DNA from: Acholeplasmataceae bacterium UBA6190
GTDB lineage: Bacteria > Bacillota_I > Bacilli_A > Acholeplasmatales > Acholeplasmataceae
Length of the DNA stretch: 7,279 nt
Reading direction: 5' to 3'
NCBI GenBank assembly: GCA_002422045.1
Contig: DITG01000052.1
Location: 1 to 7,279 of the forward strand
A program made the translations under genes and the position numbers. This document shows positions 1 to 5,736 of this stretch, piece by piece (position 1 is the first letter of the stretch; every line of letters begins with the position of its first letter). The notes beneath the pieces were generated by a model that did not search any database, was not told where the DNA came from, and saw only the letters and a program-made list of their open reading frames with translations.

Positions 1-453
1 GCAATTGCGATGAGTTACGGTCATGTCTATGTCGCACAGATTTCACACGGCGCATCCCCATCACAAGTGCTCAAAGCCTTGAAAGAAGCTGAAAGTTATG
101 AAGGACCATCGATTGTCATCGCCTATGCACCTTGTATCGAACATGGTATCAAAGGCGGACTGACCAATTCATTCGCACAGGCTAAACTTGCGACTGAATG
201 CGGATACTGGCCAACATTCAGATTCGACCCAAGAAGAGAACTTGAAGGTAAGAACCCGTTTGTCATCGACTCCAAGCAACCCGTTTGGGACAAGTATCAT
301 GACTATCTGCTTTCAGAATCCAGATATGCTCAGCTTGCTCAGATCAACCCCGATCATGCAGCAGAACTTCTGGATAAGAACTTAGCGGATGCCAAGAGAA
401 GATGGACCATGTACAAGCGCTATGTCGCAATGGACTACACAACTCAAGAATAA
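1..453 (+). CDS. nifJ: Pyruvate:ferredoxin (flavodoxin) oxidoreductase, C-terminal fragment
   Basis: This is the 3' end of a gene that begins before the window; the frame is open from base 1 and ends at TAA 451-453. The enzyme oxidatively decarboxylates pyruvate with CoA to acetyl-CoA and CO2 and reduces ferredoxin or flavodoxin, in the cytoplasm of anaerobes. The visible 150 residues match the end of the single-chain enzyme: the opening AIAMSYGHVYVAQISHGA stretch, the EAESYEGPSIVIAYAPCIEHGI segment of the second thiamine-diphosphate domain, then FRFDPRRELEGKNPF. The cysteine at 133-135 (APCIEHGI) sits where the family has a ligand of the proximal [4Fe-4S] cluster, as I recall from the Desulfovibrio africanus structure. 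Only about 106 residues follow it, so the extra C-terminal domain of the Desulfovibrio enzyme appears absent, as in most homologues. The in-frame ATG at 10 is internal and not a start. The family call is secure; por would be an equally good symbol. Confidence 0.93.
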   Translation, partial: AIAMSYGHVYVAQISHGASPSQVLKALKEAESYEGPSIVIAYAPCIEHGIKGGLTNSFAQAKLATECGYWPTFRFDPRRELEGKNPFVIDSKQPVWDKYHDYLLSESRYAQLAQINPDHAAELLDKNLADAKRRWTMYKRYVAMDYTTQE

Positions 454-464
454 AAACCAAGATG

Positions 465-496
465 AACAGAAATCAGCCACTGATTTCTGTTTTTTT
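465..496 (+). terminator. Rho-independent terminator of the oxidoreductase gene
   Basis: A perfect 11-bp stem (466-476 ACAGAAATCAG with 480-490 CTGATTTCTGT) closes a 3-nt CCA loop, and an outer A-U pair is possible. A run of seven T (490-496) follows directly. It starts 12 bases after the stop codon, so the upstream transcript should end here and the next gene needs its own promoter. Confidence 0.93.
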
Positions 497-537
497 GTAA
501 AAAAGAACCTTTTTTCGAAGAAAAGACGCCAAACAAA

Positions 538-565
538 TTGACAAAACGCGTGAATAGAGTAAAAT
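538..565 (+). promoter_or_regulatory. Sigma-A-type promoter for the S41 lipoprotein gene
   Basis: A perfect -35 TTGACA (538-543) and a -10 TAAAAT (560-565, five of six consensus bases) are separated by 16 bp. Transcription would start near 572, giving a leader of about 28 nt that contains a purine-rich ribosome binding site, AAGAGGA at 586-592, 8 nt before the ATG at 601. Its position just after a terminator supports an independent transcription unit. Confidence 0.75.
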
Positions 566-600
566 ATGCTTAATTACATTAAAGAAAGAGGAACAAGATC

Positions 601-2793
601 ATGAAACGTATATTTAAGCAAAGTCTTTATATGGTTGCTGTTTTGTTCATCACGCTGCTTGCTGCGTGTCAGGAAACCCCGACACCCACACCAGTCGATG
701 AAATAGCACCAGTGATTGCCGGATTTGCAAACATCGATTACGTCATTGGTGACCCAGCCCCCGATTATGCAAGTGGTGTCACTGCTACTGATAACGTGGA
801 TGGAAATCTGACTGCATCGATTGTCATCAATGCATCAGCAGTCAATTTGACAACCGCGGGTACTTACACGGTTACTTACACAGTCACCGATGCTGCAGGC
901 AACACCAAAGTCGAAAGCATCACTGTCATTGTCGCCACACGAGTTTATACCGCGCTTGAAAAAGCAACGATGGATCTGGATGCATTCACATGGCAACCTG
1001 GCGAAACATTGCCGACATCAGGTGTGAACGGTTCGGTACTCACATTCGAATCCGGTGACAAAAACCATCTGACCGCCAAGGGGTATCCCCTCAGACCTGG
1101 CGTCAATCAAGATCCAGTGACTGTCATCATGACTGTCACATCCAAAAATGGCACTGCAACTGTCGTCAGAGATTTCGAATATGTCCTACAGCCACTTGAA
1201 GAAGGTGAAGTCACTAGCCAAGTGTTACTGCCGTTCACTTCGACATCGGATGAATACATTGTCGCTCCAGTAGCGGAAGTTCCAGTCTATTTCGTCGATG
1301 GCGGTAAAGTACCATACATTGATGTCGAAACCTTTGTCGGACTCCTCGAAGGTGCGATTGATACAACCATCATCGAATTTGTGTATGCTGGTCATCTGCT
1401 CACCATTTCCTATTCGGTTGAATATGAAGACTTCGCTGGTTTACTCTACACAAAGAATTATGAAATGATCATTGATTTTTCAGCCAATACGGTCACTGTC
1501 AATACCTTTGACTTCTTTGAATCCTATGTGAAATCAACTGAAAGCAACTTCGGAGACGGTCTCGTGTATGTGGATGCATACTTTAGGGAATCGGAAACGG
1601 TTGTATTGAATTTGGACAAATATCGCTTTGACTTAATCATTGATGAAACTTATGATGTTTACCTGATGCCTTTCCACATTGCGAATCTGATTTTCGCAGG
1701 CGGTGTCTATTATGATATTTACTACAACGTTGATAAACTCATCGGATTTGACACATTCAGCAGAGATGATGATGATTTGCAAAGACAACTGAGAACCAGT
1801 TCAACCAATGGCACTGCAACACCACAAGATGTCAAAGAAGCGAATTATCACTTCATTGCATTCACATTCGATTATTTCTATGGACTCAAGAAAGACAAAG
1901 AAGTCGTCACTTACTACGATGTACTCCAGCAATATGCAGACGACATGCTTTCCAGAACGACAACCATTTTACATGACAGACTGTTTGAGTTCTCGAATAA
2001 GGTGGATGATTTGCATACATGGTTCAACATGCCAGGACATTATGCAGCCTTGACTTATGAGAAGTATTTGACAGCAGTCACACAACTTGGACCTACAGCT
2101 AGATTGCTTTATACTGGCGAATATGGCATCACTAATATCCGTAGTTATATCACAACGAAATTCGGTAGTGTTGACAATCTGCCCAAATCAAGACTGATTG
2201 ATAATAACAAGACAGTCATCATCTACTTGACAGGATTTACGATCGACACACCAGATGAAGTCAAAGCCATTTTAGATGCTCTACCTGTCACTGTTGAAAA
2301 TGTCGTGATCGATCTGACATACAACACAGGTGGTAACTTAGGTGCAGTCTTAAGAATCTATGGTTACATGACTGAGCAAAGTTTCACATACCATTCTCAA
2401 AATCCAACCGATGGTTCAGCATCCTCTTACTTCATCGAATCCGAATATGTCGCTTACAACTTCAATTGGTTTGTTCAGACATCAGGCGTCACATTCAGTG
2501 CAGCGAACCTATTCGCATCGATTGCCAAAGAAACAGGTATTGCGACTGTCATTGGTCAAAAATCTTCAGGTGGTGCTTCATCGATTGGAACCATTATCCT
2601 TCCCAATGGCACCATGTTCATGATTTCGACCAATAATGTCCTATCGACTCGCGTCGGAGATGAAGTTTCAGGATATACGTATTTATCCATTGAAAAGGGT
2701 ATTACACCGGATTATTTGATTGCAACACTATATGATGACGCATTATTGATCTCAACCATCGCTCAAGTTTTGCTCGATCAAGCCAACGACTGA
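601..2793 (+). CDS. Lipoprotein with two Ig-like modules and an S41-family peptidase domain
   Basis: A 730-residue surface lipoprotein, probably a serine endopeptidase acting outside the membrane. A signal peptide ends in the lipobox LAAC (lipidated Cys23), followed by a Thr/Pro linker. Residues about 33-112 form a DUF5011-type Ig-like module (DNVDGNLTASI, then GTYTVTYTVTDAAGN). Residues about 115-197 resemble the atypical bacterial Ig-like fold (ETLPTSGVNGSVLTF). Residues about 200-390 are a beta-rich region I cannot assign. Residues about 405-715 are S41-like: His472 in DDLHTWF, the D-L-x-x-N-x-G-G motif at 571-578 (DLTYNTGG), the probable nucleophile Ser633 in TFSAANLFA, GQKSSGGASS at 652-661, and KGITPDYLI near the end. 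I see no PDZ domain. The His/Ser pair suggests a tricorn/S41B-like mechanism and not the Ser/Lys dyad of CtpA, although Lys654 lies 21 residues after Ser633. It has its own promoter and an adequate ribosome binding site. The substrate is unknown. Confidence 0.85.
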   Translation: MKRIFKQSLYMVAVLFITLLAACQETPTPTPVDEIAPVIAGFANIDYVIGDPAPDYASGVTATDNVDGNLTASIVINASAVNLTTAGTYTVTYTVTDAAGNTKVESITVIVATRVYTALEKATMDLDAFTWQPGETLPTSGVNGSVLTFESGDKNHLTAKGYPLRPGVNQDPVTVIMTVTSKNGTATVVRDFEYVLQPLEEGEVTSQVLLPFTSTSDEYIVAPVAEVPVYFVDGGKVPYIDVETFVGLLEGAIDTTIIEFVYAGHLLTISYSVEYEDFAGLLYTKNYEMIIDFSANTVTVNTFDFFESYVKSTESNFGDGLVYVDAYFRESETVVLNLDKYRFDLIIDETYDVYLMPFHIANLIFAGGVYYDIYYNVDKLIGFDTFSRDDDDLQRQLRTSSTNGTATPQDVKEANYHFIAFTFDYFYGLKKDKEVVTYYDVLQQYADDMLSRTTTILHDRLFEFSNKVDDLHTWFNMPGHYAALTYEKYLTAVTQLGPTARLLYTGEYGITNIRSYITTKFGSVDNLPKSRLIDNNKTVIIYLTGFTIDTPDEVKAILDALPVTVENVVIDLTYNTGGNLGAVLRIYGYMTEQSFTYHSQNPTDGSASSYFIESEYVAYNFNWFVQTSGVTFSAANLFASIAKETGIATVIGQKSSGGASSIGTIILPNGTMFMISTNNVLSTRVGDEVSGYTYLSIEKGITPDYLIATLYDDALLISTIAQVLLDQAND

Positions 2794-2831
2794 TTTCTAG
2801 ATATATATCTAGGGATTGAATCACTGGTTGG
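2783..2831. repeat. Imperfect inverted repeat straddling the stop codon, with a 16-bp perfect palindrome
   Basis: The centre is a perfect 16-bp palindrome, CTAGATATATATCTAG (2797-2812), beginning 3 bases after the TGA stop. Flanking segments extend the symmetry: TGATT (2791-2795, containing the stop) with AATCA (2819-2823), and CCAAC (2783-2787) with GTTGG (2827-2831). The outer arms are separated from the inner ones by a small internal loop, and 2813-2818 bulges on the right side. No T-run follows, so it is not a classical intrinsic terminator. It could act as an mRNA 3'-end stabiliser, a weak terminator or a protein site. Confidence 0.6.
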
Positions 2832-2902
2832 TCATCAAAAATCGAGCATGAGTCTTATGGGATACAGTTATCTAGAATTTGACTAAAATACACCGAAAAT
2901 TT

Positions 2903-2962
2903 CATAAAAACGGTGCATAAATTGCATTTTGGATACGTTTTCATACATAAAACGATGCTTAA
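2903..2962. repeat. Pair of imperfect direct repeats upstream of the binding-protein promoter
   Basis: CATAAAAACGGTGCATAA (2903-2920) recurs as CATAAAACGATGCTTAA (2946-2962), with 15 of 17 bases identical after one 1-base gap. The starts are 43 bp apart, about four helical turns. A related core in the opposite orientation, ACGTTTTCAT (2935-2944), lies between them. The second copy ends 10 bp before the -35 box. This layout fits binding sites for a regulator or activator, but the DNA is AT-rich and chance similarity is possible. Confidence 0.4.
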
Positions 2963-2972
2963 TATTGACTGT

Positions 2973-3002
2973 TTGACAAAAATATAGTAAACTTGCTTTA
3001 AA
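2973..3002 (+). promoter_or_regulatory. Promoter of the substrate-binding protein gene (extended -10)
   Basis: A perfect -35 TTGACA (2973-2978) is followed after 18 bp by TTTAAA (2997-3002), which is preceded by TG at 2994-2995 to form an extended -10. Transcription would start near 3009. An alternative overlapping promoter is TTGACT (2965-2970), 17 bp, TAAACT (2988-2993). The ribosome binding site AAGGAG (3021-3026) lies 8 nt before the ATG at 3035. Strong signals throughout fit the high expression expected of a binding protein. Confidence 0.7.
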
Positions 3003-3034
3003 CCATATTATAAATATGAAAAGGAGAAGAAAGA

Positions 3035-5344
3035 ATGAAAAAGTTATTGACGATTTTATTGCTCTTGGCTGGCTTATTCACGATTGCCGCTTGCGGTCCG
3101 ACTGAAGAAACTCCAACCCCAGAAGCTAAAGCTCCAGTACTCGTGGGTATTCAAAATTCCCAAATCGAAGTAGGCGATGCTTTTGATCCTAGAGCAGGCA
3201 TTACCGCTTCAGACGAAGTAGATGGTAATCTTACATCCGCGATCGTCGTTACAGGTACAGTAAACACAGGAGTTGCAGGTACATATACATTGACATATTC
3301 AGTAACCAACGCTGCTGGTAAGACCACTACGGTCACCAGAACTGTTACAGTTGTTGTTGGCGAACTCGAAGCTGTTCTTGCAAATGGTACATTCGACTAC
3401 AAGTTTGCGACTACAGAACTCAGACATACATTCTTCGCAGCTGCTGAAAAGTATCTGCTGAACAACATGTATGGCGGCGTTCCAGCATTTGCTAACTCTG
3501 GTTTCAATCTTTACAGTTCCAGACTCCAGTTACCAGTTCAACAATTCGTTCCAGTAATGGGTTGGGGTACTGCATACGCTACCATGACTTCTGATGACTC
3601 AACAGTCCTCATGGATGATGGTAAACTAGGACAAGTCGGCAAGTATACATACCGTGCCGCTCTTTCTACAAACCCAGTTACATTGAACCAATGGTTATAC
3701 AATGACTCGGTATCCGCTGACGCAATCAGCCCATTCCTTGACACTCTGTATAGTTTTGAATTCAACCAAGACAAGACTGGTTATGTCGTTGTTCCATCTA
3801 TGGCTTCCGGAGATCCAATTCCTGTTGGCCCAACAACACTTGACAGTGGTAAGATTGTTTCCAATACTTGGAGAATCCCCATCAAGACTGGTTTAACTTG
3901 GAATTATCATCCTGATACAGTTACTACAGGTTTCCCAACTGGTCACCAAGTGATTGATGCTAATGACTTTGTTAACACATTCAAACTTGCACTTGACAAT
4001 GGTTGGTTCAGAGCGATCTCCGGTGGTGGTCACTTCTGGGCATCTACATCTCCAGTCACTGGTGCTAAAGCATACCGCGACGCAGTCGTTGCAGGTAGCG
4101 GCGCTGATTGGGATTCTGTTGGTATCAAGCTTGTTGACAACAACACGATTGAATTCCAATTTGATGCTAATCTTTCCGACTGGAATATCAGATACTGGTT
4201 ATCTTCATTCGTTATGACTCCAATTAACTTGGATCTCTATGCACAGCAAGGTGTAGCTTATGGTACAACTCCAGAAACTACTGCTTATCATGGATTCTAC
4301 AGATTGGATTATTTCGAAAGAGACAAAGTATTAAGATACTCTAAGAGCACAACATTCCATGATCAGGACAAGTATTTCTACACTGGTCAAACATTCTTAG
4401 TCATTACAGATGCTGCAATCAGATTCCAAGAATTCATTGCGAATAAACTAGAAGCTGCAACAGTTCCAACTGAAAGATATGATTCCTTCAAGAACCATCC
4501 AGGTCTGAAGCAGGTTCCAGGTGCTACAACATTTAGAATCATGATCAACGGCCTCGGTACTCCAGAAGCACAAGAACTGCAATTCCCAGGATCCGGTTAT
4601 ATTCCAGAACCTCTACTTGCAAATCTGAACTTCAAGAAGGCAATGTACTTCGCGATTGACAGAGAAAAACTGGCAACAGAAGTATTGAAGACTTCACAGA
4701 CTCAACAGTTCCTATTCACTCAAGCTTATCTGGTTGACCCAGAACTTGGTATCGCATTCCGTGATACTCCACAAGGTCAATCCGTAGGTGAAGGTCTATC
4801 TGTTGAAACAAACGGCTTCAACTTTGACGCATCCGTTGCATTCTACAAGGCTGCAATCGCTCAACTCGTTGCTGATGGTGTTTACTTACCAGGTACTGCT
4901 GCAGTTCCACGTGTCATTGAAGTTAAGCTGTTTATCTTCACTGGTTCCGCTGCACAAGTATTGTTTGGTGACTACATCAAGGCTGCTTTCGAACTCGCAT
5001 TCAAAGATGATGTTAACTTTATCAACGTACAAATCACTGTAGAAGCTAAAGCATTCCCAGGCATCTACTACGACTTCATGATGACAGGTCTGTTTGATCT
5101 TTCCATCGGTGGTATCTCAGGTTCTACACTGGACGCTTCTGGCTTCCTCGATGTATTCTCCTCTGACAACCGTGGTGGATTCACACTCAACTGGGGTATT
5201 GATACTACAGTTCCTGAAATCGAAGTTCTCTACACCAATAACGCTGGTGAACTTGTTAAGGAACTCTGGTCATATGATGCAATCGTCTCCGCTTTGAATG
5301 GCGAAGTCGTCGTTGTTGATGGTCGCGAAGTTCTTCCAGAATAA
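3035..5344 (+). CDS. ABC transporter substrate-binding lipoprotein, family 5 (oligopeptide type), with N-terminal Ig-like module
   Basis: A 769-residue membrane-anchored receptor that would capture peptides, or another family-5 ligand, and deliver them to the OppB/OppC channel encoded just downstream. A typical signal peptide ends in the lipobox IAAC (Cys20), followed by a GPTEETPTPE linker. Residues about 33-108 form a DUF5011-type Ig-like module (SDEVDGNLTSAIVV, GTYTLTYSVTNAAGK). The rest, from about 112, is the binding-protein fold: the ANDFVNTFKLALDNG stretch at 309-323, the GFYRLDYFERDKVLRYS segment at 420-436, and the FKKAMYFAIDREKLATEVL helix at 533-551, a family hallmark. At 769 residues it is far longer than the usual roughly 540; the Ig module explains only about 90 of these, so the binding domain also carries insertions. 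Codon choice by eye is more biased than in the peptidase gene (many GTT, GCT and CCA), consistent with high expression. The ligand cannot be read from the sequence. Confidence 0.88.
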   Translation: MKKLLTILLLLAGLFTIAACGPTEETPTPEAKAPVLVGIQNSQIEVGDAFDPRAGITASDEVDGNLTSAIVVTGTVNTGVAGTYTLTYSVTNAAGKTTTVTRTVTVVVGELEAVLANGTFDYKFATTELRHTFFAAAEKYLLNNMYGGVPAFANSGFNLYSSRLQLPVQQFVPVMGWGTAYATMTSDDSTVLMDDGKLGQVGKYTYRAALSTNPVTLNQWLYNDSVSADAISPFLDTLYSFEFNQDKTGYVVVPSMASGDPIPVGPTTLDSGKIVSNTWRIPIKTGLTWNYHPDTVTTGFPTGHQVIDANDFVNTFKLALDNGWFRAISGGGHFWASTSPVTGAKAYRDAVVAGSGADWDSVGIKLVDNNTIEFQFDANLSDWNIRYWLSSFVMTPINLDLYAQQGVAYGTTPETTAYHGFYRLDYFERDKVLRYSKSTTFHDQDKYFYTGQTFLVITDAAIRFQEFIANKLEAATVPTERYDSFKNHPGLKQVPGATTFRIMINGLGTPEAQELQFPGSGYIPEPLLANLNFKKAMYFAIDREKLATEVLKTSQTQQFLFTQAYLVDPELGIAFRDTPQGQSVGEGLSVETNGFNFDASVAFYKAAIAQLVADGVYLPGTAAVPRVIEVKLFIFTGSAAQVLFGDYIKAAFELAFKDDVNFINVQITVEAKAFPGIYYDFMMTGLFDLSIGGISGSTLDASGFLDVFSSDNRGGFTLNWGIDTTVPEIEVLYTNNAGELVKELWSYDAIVSALNGEVVVVDGREVLPE

Positions 5345-5390
5345 AAAATCCTGACTAGAACCACAAAAAACAACAAAATCTAACAAGACA

Positions 5391-5438
5391 GCAAACCATC
5401 CTCCCTTAGAGTTGGATGGTTTGCATGTTGTTTTTTTT
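5391..5438 (+). terminator. Intrinsic terminator downstream of the substrate-binding protein gene
   Basis: A perfect 11-bp stem, GCAAACCATCC (5391-5401) with GGATGGTTTGC (5414-5424), encloses a 12-nt loop. A run of eight T follows at 5431-5438, separated from the stem by ATGTTG. The gap between stem and T-run may make termination incomplete. Such a signal inside an ABC-importer cluster commonly lets the binding protein be made in excess over the permeases. Confidence 0.85.
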
Positions 5439-5494
5439 CATCAAAAGATACAGTTGAAAAACAGTATGGATTATGGACTGGGGAATCCTTTTGC

Positions 5495-5509
5495 AATGAT
5501 CTGATCATT
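5495..5509. repeat. Interrupted palindrome, candidate operator
   Basis: AATGATC (5495-5501) and GATCATT (5503-5509) are perfect inverted copies around a single T. The 7-1-7 symmetry is typical of a site for a dimeric DNA-binding protein. It lies 57 bp after the terminator and about 40 bp before a weak TATAAA box. Nothing identifies the binding protein. Confidence 0.4.
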
Positions 5510-5602
5510 ACAGACCGAATATTCGACATGTTCATATTTTTTTTCTCTATAAAAATCTCACATTAAAACAAGTTTTAAGATTAGTTTTCTTCAATACGAA
5601 CA

Positions 5603-5672
5603 TAATCTTGCTGATTCATGACTCAAATATACACATTCGATGGTCATTTGTTTGATGAATTAGCAAGAATTA
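5603..5672. repeat. Long inverted repeat in the leader of the permease genes
   Basis: The left arm TCTTGCTGATTCAT (5606-5619) pairs with ATGAATTAGCAAGA (5655-5668) over 14 positions with one G-U pair. Three more pairs (5603-5605 with 5670-5672) can form across a single bulged A at 5669. The 35-nt loop (5620-5654) can itself pair CAAAT (5624-5628) with ATTTG (5646-5650). GAATTAG occurs twice, 10 bp apart (5657 and 5667), in the right arm. No T-run follows, so it is not an intrinsic terminator. It could be an RNA leader structure, an mRNA processing or stability element, or an operator. Confidence 0.55.
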
Positions 5673-5736
5673 GATAGACAGCATCTGAGATCATCATGAC
5701 GTTAAGCAACACATCTATAGAAAGTAGGCGAAATAC

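Larger units (their letters stand above)
5345..5736. other. 392-bp intergenic region between binding-protein and permease genes
   Basis: There is no credible gene here; the ATG codons at 5476 and 5528 open frames of only 8 and 12 codons, without ribosome binding sites. The region holds a strong terminator (5391-5438), a 15-bp interrupted palindrome (5495-5509) and a long inverted repeat (5603-5672). A possible weak promoter is TCGACA (5523-5528) with TATAAA (5548-5553), but the 19-bp spacing is long. A poor match, TTGTTT (5648-5653) and TAGATA (5671-5676) at 17 bp, lies nearer the permease gene. The permeases may therefore be read by leakage through the terminator, from a weak promoter here, or both. 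I see no T-box hallmark (no TGGNACC) and no riboswitch I recognise. Confidence 0.6.

Noticed and set aside
2791..2793. Mycoplasma-type recoding of TGA to tryptophan, which would extend the peptidase gene
   Set aside because: All tryptophans seen are TGG, the permease gene also ends at TGA with a clean ATGA overlap, and the S41 domain is complete before this codon.
2891..2930. Possible terminator formed by CACCG/CGGTG or the TGCA-TAAAT-TGCA hairpin followed by TTTT
   Set aside because: The stems are only 4-5 bp and AT-rich around them, and the T-run is four bases and then GG; too weak to annotate.
3893..4159. Antisense open frame of 88 codons inside the binding-protein gene (similarly 3151-3336, 3538-3774 and 6174-6377)
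   Set aside because: They lie fully within well-supported genes on the other strand, have no ribosome binding site that I can see, and their composition looks like a reading-frame shadow.
3035..5344. Horizontal transfer of the binding-protein gene, suggested by its codon choice differing from the peptidase gene
   Set aside because: More GTT, GCT and CCA use is better explained by high expression of binding proteins; base composition is not sharply different and no transfer boundary is visible.
5528..5566. Short open frame starting at ATG 5528 in the intergenic region
   Set aside because: Only 12 codons, no ribosome binding site, and it crosses the T-rich tract; no reason to think it is translated.
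5603..5736. T-box or amino-acid riboswitch upstream of the permease genes
   Set aside because: No TGGNACC T-box sequence, no terminator/antiterminator pair before the start codon, and no riboswitch core I recognise.
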